A stretch of 64,000 bases of DNA from Fimbriimonas ginsengisoli Gsoil 348 (GTDB taxonomy: Bacteria > Armatimonadota > Fimbriimonadia > Fimbriimonadales > Fimbriimonadaceae). Under the pieces are notes generated by a model, which worked only from the letters and a program-made list of their open reading frames with translations, was not told the origin of the DNA and did not search any database. Positions within the stretch are counted from its first letter, which is position 1; every line of letters begins with the position of its first letter. The position numbers and the translations under genes are program-made. The stretch lies in assembly GCA_945881865.1 (NCBI GenBank), contig CAMCVK010000001.1, forward strand, positions 1 through 64,000, given 5' to 3'. Positions 26,436 to 36,111 of the stretch are shown here, one piece after another.

Positions 26436-27803
26436 ATGGCCTCCGCCGACTCGCCGACCCCCGTTTCCGACCCCCGATTTCGACTCTCGCCGACCGTGGC
26501 GCGGGAGCTTTCCGCCGAATATGGCACCCCGCTGTACGTCGTCGACGAAGCCCACTTTCGGGCGCGAATTCAGCGATATCGGGCCGCATTTCTGGCCGCC
26601 TACCCCCAGGCGGAGATCACCTTTGCCTCGAAAGCGAACTCAACCCTCGCCGTTATTGCCCTCGCTCACGCCGAAGGATGCGAGATTGACGTCGCCAGCG
26701 AAGGCGAACTGCGCGCCGCCATCGCGGCCGGCGTACCGGCCTCGAAGTGCCACCTCCACGGAAACAACAAGCAGCTCGGCGAGCTCGAGTTTGCCCTCTC
26801 GGTCGGTGTCGGAAAGATCATTCTCGACCACTTTGGCGAGATCGAGACCGTCGCGAAACTAGATCGACCGGCCGAGACCCGGTTTGTTATTCGGCTTGCG
26901 CCCGGCGTCGATCCGGTTACCCACGCAAAGATCTCGACCGGCCAGGCCGATACGAAGTTTGGATTCAACATTACGGATGGAAGCGCAGAAAAGGCGACCC
27001 AGCGTGCTCTTGAACTCGGCCTGAACCTCCTTGGCTTCCACTGCCACGTCGGCTCGCAGTTGCTGGACCCCGAGGCGCAACGCTCGGGCGGATTCCTCAT
27101 CGCCGAGTTCGCCGCCAAGATCGCCCGCGACCACGGCTTCATCGCCAGCTACCTGAACGTCGGCGGTGGCCTCGGCGTGAAATACACCGACAAAGATGAG
27201 CCGATGCCTGTCGAGGATTACTGCCGCCTCGTAGCCGAGTCCGTCAGCGAAGCCGTCAAAGGCTCCCCACTCGAAAACGTTCCTTTCAGCCTCGGGCAAG
27301 AACCAGGACGATCGCTCATCGCGGAAAGCGGGGTGACGCTCTACTCCGTCGGCGTCATCAAAACCGTTCCCGCAAAGGACCGCGGAACTCGCACCTACGT
27401 CTGCGTGGATGGCGGCCTCAGCGACAACCCGCGCCCCGTCATGTACGGCAGCAAATACACCGTCGAAGCCATCCGCGCCAACGATTGGACCTACACTACC
27501 GACGGCCCGGGGGCCGTGATGGTAGATCCTTCGGAGTCCACCGTGACCGTCAGCGGCAAGCACTGCGAAACCGACAAGCTGTTCGAAGATATTTCCCTGC
27601 CATCCGACCTAGCCATCGGCGACTTGGTTCAAGTGCTTTGTACCGGAGCGTATAACAGTGCGATGGCGAGCAATTACAACCGGTACCCACGCCCCGCCAC
27701 CGCCCTCCTTCGCACGGACGGCACGCACATTTTGGTTCAGCGGCGAGACACGTGGGACGAAATGTTTGCCCGGGAATCGGTTCCGAGCGGGCTGGTGAGC
27801 TAA
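26436..27803 (+). CDS. lysA: Diaminopimelate decarboxylase
   Basis: YGTPLYVVDEAHFRAR, FASKANSTLAVIA, GFHCHVGSQLLD, VGGGLGVKY, EPGRSLIAESG, CTGAYNSAMASNYN. Confidence 0.95.
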   Translation: MASADSPTPVSDPRFRLSPTVARELSAEYGTPLYVVDEAHFRARIQRYRAAFLAAYPQAEITFASKANSTLAVIALAHAEGCEIDVASEGELRAAIAAGVPASKCHLHGNNKQLGELEFALSVGVGKIILDHFGEIETVAKLDRPAETRFVIRLAPGVDPVTHAKISTGQADTKFGFNITDGSAEKATQRALELGLNLLGFHCHVGSQLLDPEAQRSGGFLIAEFAAKIARDHGFIASYLNVGGGLGVKYTDKDEPMPVEDYCRLVAESVSEAVKGSPLENVPFSLGQEPGRSLIAESGVTLYSVGVIKTVPAKDRGTRTYVCVDGGLSDNPRPVMYGSKYTVEAIRANDWTYTTDGPGAVMVDPSESTVTVSGKHCETDKLFEDISLPSDLAIGDLVQVLCTGAYNSAMASNYNRYPRPATALLRTDGTHILVQRRDTWDEMFARESVPSGLVS

Positions 27804-28474
27804 TGTCGTTCCCGCCGGAAGAAATTGCGCGCATCGCCGCCCAGATCCTGGTGCTCTTTTTAGGGATTGGCCTCCACGAATATGCCCACTGCAAGTTCGC
27901 CGATATGGCGGGCGACCCGACGCCGCGGTTCTACGGCCGCGTCACGCTGAACCTCTTCAAGCATTTTGAACCTGTGGGCACGGCAATGATGGTTCTCTCC
28001 TCCCTTGCCGGGTTCGGGCTCGGATGGGGCCGGCCGGCACCCGCGGACCCCCGCAAGATGAACAACCCACGCTGGGACTTCTTTGCCAGCGTCGCCGCCG
28101 GTCCGCTCTCGAACCTAGTGCAGGCCACCATCTACGCGTTATTCCTTCGGATCTACCTGCGAACGGCCGAGCTGGCGCTCAGCGGCAACATCGTCCAAGA
28201 GTTCCTTCTCTACTTCCTCATTTTCGGGGTCGCCATCAACATCGGTCTCTTCTTCTTCAACCTCATCCCGTTTGGTCCGCTTGATGGTCACTGGCTGGTT
28301 GGCCTGCTACTGCCGGAGCGGCAACGGTGGCAGTGGTTCAAGCTGAACCAGCAGATCGGTATGCCCGGGCTGTTCATCGCGATCCTCTTTCTGCAATTTA
28401 GCAATATCTCCATCACACGCGGACCGGTGAGCTGGTTGTTCCCAATTCTCACCGGCATACCGTTCCCCGGCTAG
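27803..28474 (+). CDS. M50 site-2 protease family membrane protein
   Basis: GIGLHEYAHCKFADMAGD, NLIPFGPLDGHWL. Confidence 0.85.
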   Translation: MSFPPEEIARIAAQILVLFLGIGLHEYAHCKFADMAGDPTPRFYGRVTLNLFKHFEPVGTAMMVLSSLAGFGLGWGRPAPADPRKMNNPRWDFFASVAAGPLSNLVQATIYALFLRIYLRTAELALSGNIVQEFLLYFLIFGVAINIGLFFFNLIPFGPLDGHWLVGLLLPERQRWQWFKLNQQIGMPGLFIAILFLQFSNISITRGPVSWLFPILTGIPFPG

Positions 28475-28556
28475 GCCGGTCCCTTCGGAAAAATGCCGGT
28501 TCTCGGGTACCCTTATCGGTATCGCCCGGTCCCTTCATCTTCCCATCCGAACTTGT

Positions 28557-28787
28557 GTGGGCTGCCGAGAACGGCAACCCCAAAGCAAACTCGTTCGGTT
28601 ATCGAAAGATGAGGGGGACAGGCTTGTGCCCTGGAACGGAGCCGGACGGAGTGTTTACATCTGTCCGACGCCGGACTGTATCGAATCTGCCTTCCGCCGT
28701 GGCCAAATTGAACGAGGCCTGCGCGGTAGTGTTGAGCCGCAGAGCAGGGCCCGGGTGAAAATCGACCTTTTATGCAAACCCAGTTGA
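28557..28787 (+). CDS. ylxR: YlxR-family (DUF448) RNA-binding protein; 5' end uncertain
   Basis: Frame reads ..PIRTC-VGCRERQPQSKLVRLSKDEGDRLVPWNGAGRSVYICPTPDCIESAFRRG..; directly upstream of infB; family RTCVGCR motif lies partly upstream of the only canonical start. Confidence 0.75.
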   Translation: MGCRERQPQSKLVRLSKDEGDRLVPWNGAGRSVYICPTPDCIESAFRRGQIERGLRGSVEPQSRARVKIDLLCKPS

Positions 28788-30712
28788 AGAACCCCACCGG
28801 AATGACCGTCAAGATCGCCGACATCGCCAAGAAATATGACCTGCGCCCGGGAGCCGCCTTCGGCGTTCTTGCCGAGCTCGGGATCGAGCATGACGGGGTG
28901 GGCTTTGACGCCGATGAGGACACCCTTGAACTCATTCGGGAGTCTCTTAACGAAGCCCGTGGTAGCAAAGAGCTTGTCCTAAAGCCGAATCCGACCATTC
29001 GAGATCTTGCCCAAGCACTCGGAATTCCGCAGCCAGAAGTCCAAAAGCAACTCAACCAGAAGTTGCGCGTTATGGCAACCGTAACGACTACCTTAAAGGA
29101 CGAGGTTGTTGAAAAGTTTCTTGCCCTCTACGACGCCACGTTTAAGTACGCCGACGCGCCGAAGCCGAAAGTAGCCGTAGCCCCCAAGAAAGGGAACGGC
29201 GGTGCGCAGCCCCGCCCGCCCGTGGTCACCATCATGGGTCACGTTGACCACGGCAAGACCTCGCTGCTGGACTACATTCGGAAGGCGAACGTCGCGGCCA
29301 AGGAGCACGGCGGAATCACCCAGCACATCGGTGCCTACCAAGTTGAGGTTCCCGAAGGGCGAATCACGTTCTTGGACACGCCGGGCCACGCCGCCTTCAC
29401 GAACATGCGCGCTCGTGGTGCCCAGGTAACCGACATCGCAATCTTGGTGGTTGCCGCGGACGACGGCATCATGCCGCAAACCCGCGAGGCGATCCAACAC
29501 ATTCTTAACGCGAAGGTCCCGATGATCGTCGCGGTCAACAAGATCGATAAGCCGGACGCAAACCCGGACAAGGTCCTTCAGCAGCTTCCGGAGTACAACG
29601 TCATTCCCGAAGCCTACGGTGGCCAGGTCATCACCGCGCCGGTTTCTGCCCTCACCGGGCAGGGCGTTCCCGAGCTGCTCGAGCTGATCCTTCTCCAGGC
29701 GGAAGTCATGGAGCTCAAGGCCGACCCGAAAGCCGAAATGCGCGGAGTTGTCGTCGAGGCCAAGCTCGAAAAGGGTCGCGGCCCCGTCGCCACCATTTTG
29801 GTTCAGCAAGGCACCCTCAAGGTCGGCGATGCCGTAGTCGTTGGCCAGGCCTTCGGCCGATTGAAGGCGATGACCGACTACAAGGGCACCAAGATTACCG
29901 AGGCCGGACCGAGCACACCCGTCGAGATTTTGGGGCTTTCCGAAGTTCCGCTCGCCGGTGACAAGGTCGAATTTTCAGTTGACGAGCGCTCCGCACGCGA
30001 AGTTGCCGAAGCTCGTGCCACCCTCGACCGCGCCAAGACGTTTGTCGTCAAGAATCGCGGCATCACCCTCTCCGACTTCCGCCGACTTCAGCAAGAAGAA
30101 GGCATGAAGGAGCTGAACCTGATCATCAAGGCCGACGTTCAGGGCTCCGTGGAAGCCGTCAAGGGCATGCTGGAGAAGGTTCGCAATGAGGAAGTCGAAG
30201 CCAAGGTCATCCTCTCCGGCGTCGGTGGCGTCACCAAGGCCGATATCGACCTAGCCGCCGCTTCGAACTCCATCGTGGTCGGCTTTAACGTCAAACCCGA
30301 CGGCGAAGCGAAGAAGGAAGCCGAAAAGCGCAAGGTCGAAATTCGAACCTACACGATAATCTATGAGCTGATCGAGGACATCGAAGCCGCCGTCAAAGGC
30401 ATGCTTGCGCCGAAGTTCGAGGAGCAGTATCTCGGCTCGGTCGAAATCCGGGTTCGCTTCCAGTTCTCGAAGAAGGGCATCATCGCTGGCTCCTACGTCA
30501 CCGACGGCAAGGTCACGCGAAACGCACAGTGCCGCGTCCGCCGCGCCAAGCAGCTGGTCTACGAAGGCAAAGTCGGCACGCTGAAGCACCTTAAGGACGA
30601 CGTCCGCGAAGTCACCCTCGGAATGGAATGCGGACTCACGTTCGACGACTGGACTGACTTCAAGGAAGGCGACATCGTGGAAGCCTTCGAAATGGTCCAG
30701 ATCAACGCTTAG
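28772..30712 (+). CDS. infB: Translation initiation factor IF-2
   Basis: [65 protein letters not shown]. Confidence 0.97.
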   Translation: MQTQLKNPTGMTVKIADIAKKYDLRPGAAFGVLAELGIEHDGVGFDADEDTLELIRESLNEARGSKELVLKPNPTIRDLAQALGIPQPEVQKQLNQKLRVMATVTTTLKDEVVEKFLALYDATFKYADAPKPKVAVAPKKGNGGAQPRPPVVTIMGHVDHGKTSLLDYIRKANVAAKEHGGITQHIGAYQVEVPEGRITFLDTPGHAAFTNMRARGAQVTDIAILVVAADDGIMPQTREAIQHILNAKVPMIVAVNKIDKPDANPDKVLQQLPEYNVIPEAYGGQVITAPVSALTGQGVPELLELILLQAEVMELKADPKAEMRGVVVEAKLEKGRGPVATILVQQGTLKVGDAVVVGQAFGRLKAMTDYKGTKITEAGPSTPVEILGLSEVPLAGDKVEFSVDERSAREVAEARATLDRAKTFVVKNRGITLSDFRRLQQEEGMKELNLIIKADVQGSVEAVKGMLEKVRNEEVEAKVILSGVGGVTKADIDLAAASNSIVVGFNVKPDGEAKKEAEKRKVEIRTYTIIYELIEDIEAAVKGMLAPKFEEQYLGSVEIRVRFQFSKKGIIAGSYVTDGKVTRNAQCRVRRAKQLVYEGKVGTLKHLKDDVREVTLGMECGLTFDDWTDFKEGDIVEAFEMVQINA

Positions 30713-30740
30713 TCACGGCCAAGCCGTCTAAAATAGCGTT

Positions 30741-31028
30741 ATGGCACTCCGGATGAACCCCGAAGAGGTAGATCGGCTCGCACGAGAAATTGCGAGTCGA
30801 CTTCCCTCGTCGTCCCCGGCTGACGTGCGCCGAGCGGTGGCTCAATCCCTTTCGGTTTTGGAGACAACCGTGCTCGACGAAGCTACCCTGGAGAGGGTCC
30901 GGCTGCTGAACGAGCGAATGGAAGAGTTGGTGTGGTCGAAGCTTCCACCGGATATTCGCGGTAACGGAATTTCTCAAGCGGAGCAAGATGAAATTCTAGG
31001 CTACGGACCGGCGGGTCACTGCGTTTGA
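30741..31028 (+). CDS. VapB-like antitoxin
   Basis: Small protein overlapping the PIN gene by 4 nt; TAAAAT 6 nt before ATG. Confidence 0.6.
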   Translation: MALRMNPEEVDRLAREIASRLPSSSPADVRRAVAQSLSVLETTVLDEATLERVRLLNERMEELVWSKLPPDIRGNGISQAEQDEILGYGPAGHCV

Positions 31029-31420
31029 GGCTGACGCTAGACACGTCCTGCATCGTGGCGTACTTGACGAAGGAGTTGAACTGGCACGAACTCTCGGTAT
31101 ATCTAGGTTCCGCCGAACAGCTGATCGTTGGGGAAGCAACTCTGCTCGAGGCAAATCTTGTTTTGTATGGTCGATCACTTCCGGGTGAGGAAATGCTGGG
31201 GATCCTCTTGAGGGAAGCACCGATCCGACGAGAAGCATTTCATCAGATTCACTTTGAAATTGCAACTACTGCTCTCATAACGTACGGCAAGGGCCGACAT
31301 ACGGCGCGTCTCAACTTTGGGGACTGCATGTCCTACGCTACCGCGAAAGTTGCCGACGCGCCGTTACTCTATTGCGGTGACGACTTCGGAAAGACCGATC
31401 TCAACTGCATCCGAGTTTAG
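31025..31420 (+). CDS. VapC-like PIN-domain ribonuclease toxin
   Basis: LTLDTSCIVAYL, EATLLEANLVL, LNFGDCMSYATAKVADAPLLYCGDDFGKTDL: PIN acidic residues present. Confidence 0.8.
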   Translation: MRLTLDTSCIVAYLTKELNWHELSVYLGSAEQLIVGEATLLEANLVLYGRSLPGEEMLGILLREAPIRREAFHQIHFEIATTALITYGKGRHTARLNFGDCMSYATAKVADAPLLYCGDDFGKTDLNCIRV

Positions 31421-31500
31421 CGGTCGATCTCGCCCAACACGATATCAATCGAACCGATGATCAATGACGTCCAAGATGGTGCCCATGCGAAGCGGGGGAA
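31417..31500 (-). pseudogene. Duplicated nuoD 3'-terminal fragment
   Basis: Minus strand ..RFAWAPSWTSLIIGSIDIVLGEIDR*; 40/42 nt identical to the authentic nuoD end (31421-31462 vs 31554-31595). Confidence 0.75.
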
Positions 31501-31549
31501 CCGTGGGGGAGGGGGCTTTTCAACTCTAACGAAGCCCTAGTTAAAAAGC

Positions 31550-32767
31550 TTACCGGTCGATCTCGCCCAACACGATATCGATCGAACCGATAATCGCGAT
31601 GAGGTCGGAGAGCAAGCGCCCCTTGGCCAACACTTCCAGCGACTTCAGATTCATGAACGAAGACGGTCGCTCATGCCAGCGGTAAGGTCGGTTCGAGCCG
31701 TCGCTGACGACGTAGAACCCAAGCTCGCCCTTCGACCCTTCAATGGCCGCATAGGCTTCTCCAACCGGCGGGCGATATCCCTCCGTCCAGAGCTTGAAGT
31801 GGTGGATGAGCGACTCCATCGAGCTATCCAGCTCGGCGCGCGGCGGAGGGGTGATCTTGCGATCGGCCGTGCTCCACGCGCCACCCGGCAGCCCGTCAAT
31901 CGCCTGCTGAAGGATCTTGACCGACTCCTTCATCTCGGCAATCCGAACCAAGAATCGGTCGTAGACATCTCCCCTTGAGCCAACCGGAATCTGGAAGTCG
32001 AAGTCCTCGTAGCTGGAGTACGGATTCGACTTGCGCAAGTCAAAGGCAACGCCGCTGGCGCGGGCGATCGGGCCCGAACAGCCCAGTTCCAAACACTCCT
32101 TGCCGGTGAGGATGCCGACGTCAAACGTTCGCTCCTTCCAAATTGGATTCTCAACGAGAAGGTCCTCAACCTGCTTCAACTCGGCCGGAAAGTTCTTCAG
32201 GAACTCGCGCAGCTTCGGCTCAAAGCCATCCGGCATGTCGCCGCGCAGACCGCCCGGAACGATCCAGGAGGGCATCATGCGCACGCCGCTGAACATCTCG
32301 AACATGTCGAGGATGTATTCGCGCTGCTGCCAAACGTAAAAGAACGGCGTCATCGCGCCCAGGTCCAACGCATGGGTTCCAAGCCACACCAAATGGGAGG
32401 CAACCCGGCTGAGCTCGGCAAGGATAACCCGCAGGTATTGACCACGCTTTGGGATCTCGCAGCCCAGCAACTTCTCCACCGCCAGCGCGTGGGCGAGGTT
32501 GTTGCCGTTCGCATTCAAATAGTCCATGCGGTCCGTCATCACGGTGCACTTCTGATATTGCTGGAACTCGGCCTCTTTCTCCATGCCGGTGTGGAGGTAG
32601 CCGATCACACACTTGGCTTGGATGATCGTCTCGCCTTCCAGTTCCGCGATGATGCGAAGCACGCCGTGGGTCGATGGGTGCTGCGGCCCCATATTAACGA
32701 CCATCGTGTTTTCGCCGATGCGCTCGAACACGGTTTCGGTGGAGGGCATGAAGGTGGCGTTGCTCAT
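31550..32767 (-). CDS. nuoD: NADH-quinone oxidoreductase subunit D
   Basis: NMGPQHPSTHGVLRIIAELEGE, IGYLHTGMEKEAE, RMDYLNANGNNLAHALAVEKLL, IGSIDIVLGEIDR. Confidence 0.95.
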   Translation of the reverse strand: MSNATFMPSTETVFERIGENTMVVNMGPQHPSTHGVLRIIAELEGETIIQAKCVIGYLHTGMEKEAEFQQYQKCTVMTDRMDYLNANGNNLAHALAVEKLLGCEIPKRGQYLRVILAELSRVASHLVWLGTHALDLGAMTPFFYVWQQREYILDMFEMFSGVRMMPSWIVPGGLRGDMPDGFEPKLREFLKNFPAELKQVEDLLVENPIWKERTFDVGILTGKECLELGCSGPIARASGVAFDLRKSNPYSSYEDFDFQIPVGSRGDVYDRFLVRIAEMKESVKILQQAIDGLPGGAWSTADRKITPPPRAELDSSMESLIHHFKLWTEGYRPPVGEAYAAIEGSKGELGFYVVSDGSNRPYRWHERPSSFMNLKSLEVLAKGRLLSDLIAIIGSIDIVLGEIDR

Positions 32768-32824
32768 GTCTAGGTTCTAGGGTACCTAGCCAGAAACGTT
32801 ATCGTCTGGCGGCTCAGACACAAA

Positions 32825-32856
32825 AAATCCCCCTGCCATGCGGCAGGAGGATTTCA
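32825..32856 (-). terminator. Rho-independent terminator after the first prepilin/lipoprotein pair
   Basis: Minus strand AAATCCTCCTGCC-GCAT-GGCAGGGGGATTTTTT. Confidence 0.75.
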
Positions 32857-32866
32857 TTCGTTAGGC

Positions 32867-33082
32867 TTACTTAGCGTCTTTGGTCATGGAACCAATTCGA
32901 CTTTCAACCGTCGCGTTACCAGGGCCAGGCTGCAACTCAGCAGACTGGGCCTGTTCGCTTCGACCCGTCGGAACAGCGGCTTCCGGCGTCGTGGCGGTTT
33001 CCGTCTTGGGAGCCTCGCCGGAACATCCGGCGAGTGCAACCATGAGGATTCCGACGGCAAGCAGTAACAGCCGTCGCAACAT
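32867..33082 (-). CDS. Small lipoprotein, QPGPGNA family
   Basis: Lipobox LMVALAGC; motif AELQPGPGNATVESRIG shared with 34214-34432. Confidence 0.7.
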   Translation of the reverse strand: MLRRLLLLAVGILMVALAGCSGEAPKTETATTPEAAVPTGRSEQAQSAELQPGPGNATVESRIGSMTKDAK

Positions 33083-33084
33083 TC

Positions 33085-33945
33085 TTACTCAGCGTCCCAA
33101 ACGTACTTGGTCTTGTCGTTCTGAACCAACGAACCGACCGGAAGGGTCTTGGTCCAGTTGGTACCAGCAGCAAGTGCACTTGCCTTCTTAGCCGTAACGT
33201 GGCCGTCTGCCCAAGCAACAACCGTGAGCTCAGCACCGCGAACGGAGTTACCGCCCGTGTAGGCACCAGCAGCGTAGTTGCCGCGGAGGTAGGTCACGTC
33301 GTAGAAGCCGCCCGTGCCCCAGTTGTCAAAGCACCACTGCGGGATGCTGTAGCAGTCCGGGGACTCGACACCAATCGTCGTGGTGATCGATCGTGCGCCG
33401 TACCAGTAAACGCCGGTTGCACCAAGGCTGTCCTCTGCGGTCGAGAACTTCGATGCAAGCATCACCGTCTCGGCGACGTTGCCAAGCGAAGTCTGGCTGA
33501 TCGGGGTGAACGTTCCACCGCTCGGAGCAGGACCGGTGAGCGGGCTGAGGTAGGTGTAGTTGTATCCGTACTGCGTAGCGAGAGCGTCCGTGGTGAGCGG
33601 GTTCCAAGTGGTCGGCCATGCTTCCTTAGGAGGAGCGGTCGGATCCTGGAAGATGCCGCCGGTCTTGATGTAAGGCATCACGAGCCAGGACCACGGCTGG
33701 TAGCCGTTTCCGCCAAGGAATGCTGGTGCACCGCTGTCCGACCATGCGATTGCGACCGGGAAAAGGTCGTCGGCATCGCCGGAGTACATGAGAACGCCGA
33801 GCGACAACTGCTTAGCGTTGCTGATGCTCTGGGTCTTCTTTGCAGCCTGCTTTGCCTGAGCAAAAACAGGGAACAGGATGGCGGCTAGGATCGCGATGAT
33901 CGCGATAACGACGAGTAGTTCGATGAGGGTAAATGCTTTTCGCAT
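33085..33945 (-). CDS. Type IV prepilin-like protein (H-X9-DG processing-associated type)
   Basis: MRKAFTLIELLVVIAIIAILAAILFPVFAQAK prepilin signal; C-terminal VVAWADGHVTAKK. Confidence 0.88.
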   Translation of the reverse strand: MRKAFTLIELLVVIAIIAILAAILFPVFAQAKQAAKKTQSISNAKQLSLGVLMYSGDADDLFPVAIAWSDSGAPAFLGGNGYQPWSWLVMPYIKTGGIFQDPTAPPKEAWPTTWNPLTTDALATQYGYNYTYLSPLTGPAPSGGTFTPISQTSLGNVAETVMLASKFSTAEDSLGATGVYWYGARSITTTIGVESPDCYSIPQWCFDNWGTGGFYDVTYLRGNYAAGAYTGGNSVRGAELTVVAWADGHVTAKKASALAAGTNWTKTLPVGSLVQNDKTKYVWDAE

Positions 33946-34167
33946 TGCTGTATTTGGACTGCTCCTTTGATAAGTGCACCGATGAGCCTTTCGGCCCTCC
34001 GCGTGAGAAATATGATAAGCCACGTTTTCCGGAAAGTGAAGCCTGGTCAAGAAAAGCAAGTATAAATACTAGTCCCAGCGGGTGAACTTTTCGGAACTTT
34101 CCACGAACAGCGAACAGTAGGGGCGGCCACTTAAGTTGAATCACATTACTCGTACAAAAAGACGCAA

Positions 34168-34200
34168 AAAAGCCTCCTGCACAATGTGCAGGAGGCTTTC
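34168..34200 (-). terminator. Rho-independent terminator after the second prepilin/lipoprotein pair
   Basis: Near-perfect hairpin AAAGCCTCCTGCACAATGTGCAGGAGGCTTT with minus-strand T-tract. Confidence 0.88.
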
Positions 34201-34213
34201 GAAGCCGGAAGTT

Positions 34214-34432
34214 CTACTTTCCGCCGGCGTTTGTACCAAGCCGGGTATCAGCTGATGCATTGCCGGGTCCCGGTTGCATCTCTGCCGTACCGGCTTCTTG
34301 TCCGCGTCCGGTCTTAGCGGCTTCGGCCGCACCGGTCGCTTCAGTCTTCGTTTCGGCCGGCGGGTTACACCCGGCAGCCACGAGGACGAGGAGGCCAACG
34401 ACGAGAAGGGGAATTATTCGAATAGTTTTCAC
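34214..34432 (-). CDS. Small lipoprotein, QPGPGNA family
   Basis: Lipobox LVLVAAGC; AEMQPGPGNASADTRLG. Confidence 0.7.
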   Translation of the reverse strand: MKTIRIIPLLVVGLLVLVAAGCNPPAETKTEATGAAEAAKTGRGQEAGTAEMQPGPGNASADTRLGTNAGGK

Positions 34433-35289
34433 TCGTTATCCCAGACGTACTTGGACTTGTCATTGGTGACAAGTGCGCTGGAAGCGAGTTCCTTCGTCCA
34501 GTTCGTTCCGGCGGCCAAAGCTCCCGGCTTCTTAGCAGCAACGTGACCGTCGGCCCATGCAACCACCGTCAGATCGGCTCCTCGAACGGAGTTACCGCCG
34601 GTGAGTGCGCCCGCGGCGTAGTTGCCCTTCAGGTACGTCGTGTCGTAGAAACCGCCCGTGCCCCAGTTGTCGAAGCACCACTGTGCGATCGACAAGCAGT
34701 CCGGCACTTCGACGGTCGTCGTCGTCGTGATGGAACGAGCTCCGTACCAGTAGGTTCCGTTGTACGGCTGGTTGTCCTCGCTGCTCGAGAACTTGGACGA
34801 GAGCATGACCGTCTCGGATGGGCTACCGAGAGCCGTCTGGCTGATCGGGCCGAACGTGCCGGTGGTCGGGCTGGCGCCGGTGAGCGGGCTCAAATAGACG
34901 TAGTTGTAGCCGTACTGGGGGGCAAGAACGTCCGTGGTGAGCGGGTTCCAAACCGACGGCCATGCGTCCTTGGCCGGTGCCGTCGGATCCTGGAAGATGC
35001 CGCCGGTCTTGATGTAAGGAATCACGAGCCAGGACCACGGCTGGTAGCCGGCTCCGCCAAAGAAGGCCGGCGCGTTGTTGTTGTCCCACGAGACTGCGAC
35101 CGGGAAAAGGTCATCGGCATCGCCGGAGTACATGAGAACGCCGAGCGACAACTGCTTGGCATTGCTGATGCTTTGCGTCTTCTTTGCGGCCTGTTTTGCC
35201 TGAGCAAAGACCGGGAACAGGATGGCGGCAAGGATCGCGATGATCGCGATAACGACGAGAAGTTCGATGAGGGTGAATGCTTTTCGCAT
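34429..35289 (-). CDS. Type IV prepilin-like protein, paralogue of 33085-33945
   Basis: Same prepilin N-terminus; near full-length similarity to the neighbour. Confidence 0.88.
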   Translation of the reverse strand: MRKAFTLIELLVVIAIIAILAAILFPVFAQAKQAAKKTQSISNAKQLSLGVLMYSGDADDLFPVAVSWDNNNAPAFFGGAGYQPWSWLVIPYIKTGGIFQDPTAPAKDAWPSVWNPLTTDVLAPQYGYNYVYLSPLTGASPTTGTFGPISQTALGSPSETVMLSSKFSSSEDNQPYNGTYWYGARSITTTTTVEVPDCLSIAQWCFDNWGTGGFYDTTYLKGNYAAGALTGGNSVRGADLTVVAWADGHVAAKKPGALAAGTNWTKELASSALVTNDKSKYVWDNE

Positions 35290-35448
35290 TGGCGTAAAAC
35301 GGAAGGCTCCTTGTATAGGTCCACTAAGAGACCGTGTCGGCCCCCGGTGAGTTCCTATTCTAACCCCTGATTTCCCCGAATATTTACTGGAGTGATCAAC
35401 ACTAGTATTTTTACTTGACTATCCCGTCGTTTTGATGCTGGCTTCAAA

Positions 35449-35493
35449 AAAAAATGGGTCGAACCAACGGGAAAAGTCCCGGGTCCGACCCAT
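35449..35493 (-). terminator. Rho-independent terminator of nuoAC
   Basis: ATGGGTCG (35454-35461) pairs with CGACCCAT (35486-35493); minus-strand run of Ts. Confidence 0.7.
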
Positions 35494-35508
35494 GGGGTGG
35501 TAAAGGGT

Positions 35509-36111
35509 TTAGCGGCCGCTTACGTCGCGGCTACCGGTCTTCCCTTCGAAGCTTTCGCCGGCGTGCGGAACCATGCGATCTTCAATGGCCGGTCCGCGGT
35601 CGCCACCGTCAAAGAGAACGTCCTCGCCGCCGAGGCCAACGTCCTTGCGCAACGGAAAACCAACCCAGTCATCGGGTAGCAGGAAGCGGCCGGGGTTCTC
35701 GTTGCCGTCGAAGACGACGCCGAACAGGTCGGCGACTTCGCGCTCGGGATACTCGGCTCCGAGGAACACGTGCTTGAGTGTGGGAATCGTTTCGCCGTCG
35801 CTCACGCCCACCTTAAGGAAAATGCGGGACGAATGCTTCGTCGAGAACAGGTTGTATACAACCTCAAACCGTCCGGCAAGATCGCGCGGTTCCGTCCACG
35901 TGAGATAGTCCACGCCCAGGCACTCGACAAAATAATCGTAGGCCAGTTCCTCGGAACCTTTCAGGAACTCAACCGCCGCAACGATGTGCGCACGGTCCAA
36001 CAGGATAAACGTGTCGCCGCGATACTCCTTCACACCCAGAACCGCGTCCGGCATTGCGTCGCGCAGGCGAACCAACTCAACTCGCTCGTTCTCGATGAGC
36101 GGCAAAGCCAT
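35509..36111 (-). CDS. nuoC: NADH-quinone oxidoreductase subunit C
   Basis: FVECLGVDYLTWTEPRDLAGRFEVVYNLFS, EREVADLFGVVFDGNENPGRFLLPDDWVGFPLRKD. Confidence 0.92.
   Translation of the reverse strand: MALPLIENERVELVRLRDAMPDAVLGVKEYRGDTFILLDRAHIVAAVEFLKGSEELAYDYFVECLGVDYLTWTEPRDLAGRFEVVYNLFSTKHSSRIFLKVGVSDGETIPTLKHVFLGAEYPEREVADLFGVVFDGNENPGRFLLPDDWVGFPLRKDVGLGGEDVLFDGGDRGPAIEDRMVPHAGESFEGKTGSRDVSGR

Noticed and set aside
32770-32789. CTAGG-rich palindrome upstream of nuoD (CTAGG-GTA-CCTAG)
   Set aside because: Short and AT/GC-balanced; noted but no independent support as an operator
33199-35370. Plus-strand ORFs opposite the two prepilin genes
   Set aside because: Mirrored because the prepilin genes are paralogues; antisense artefacts
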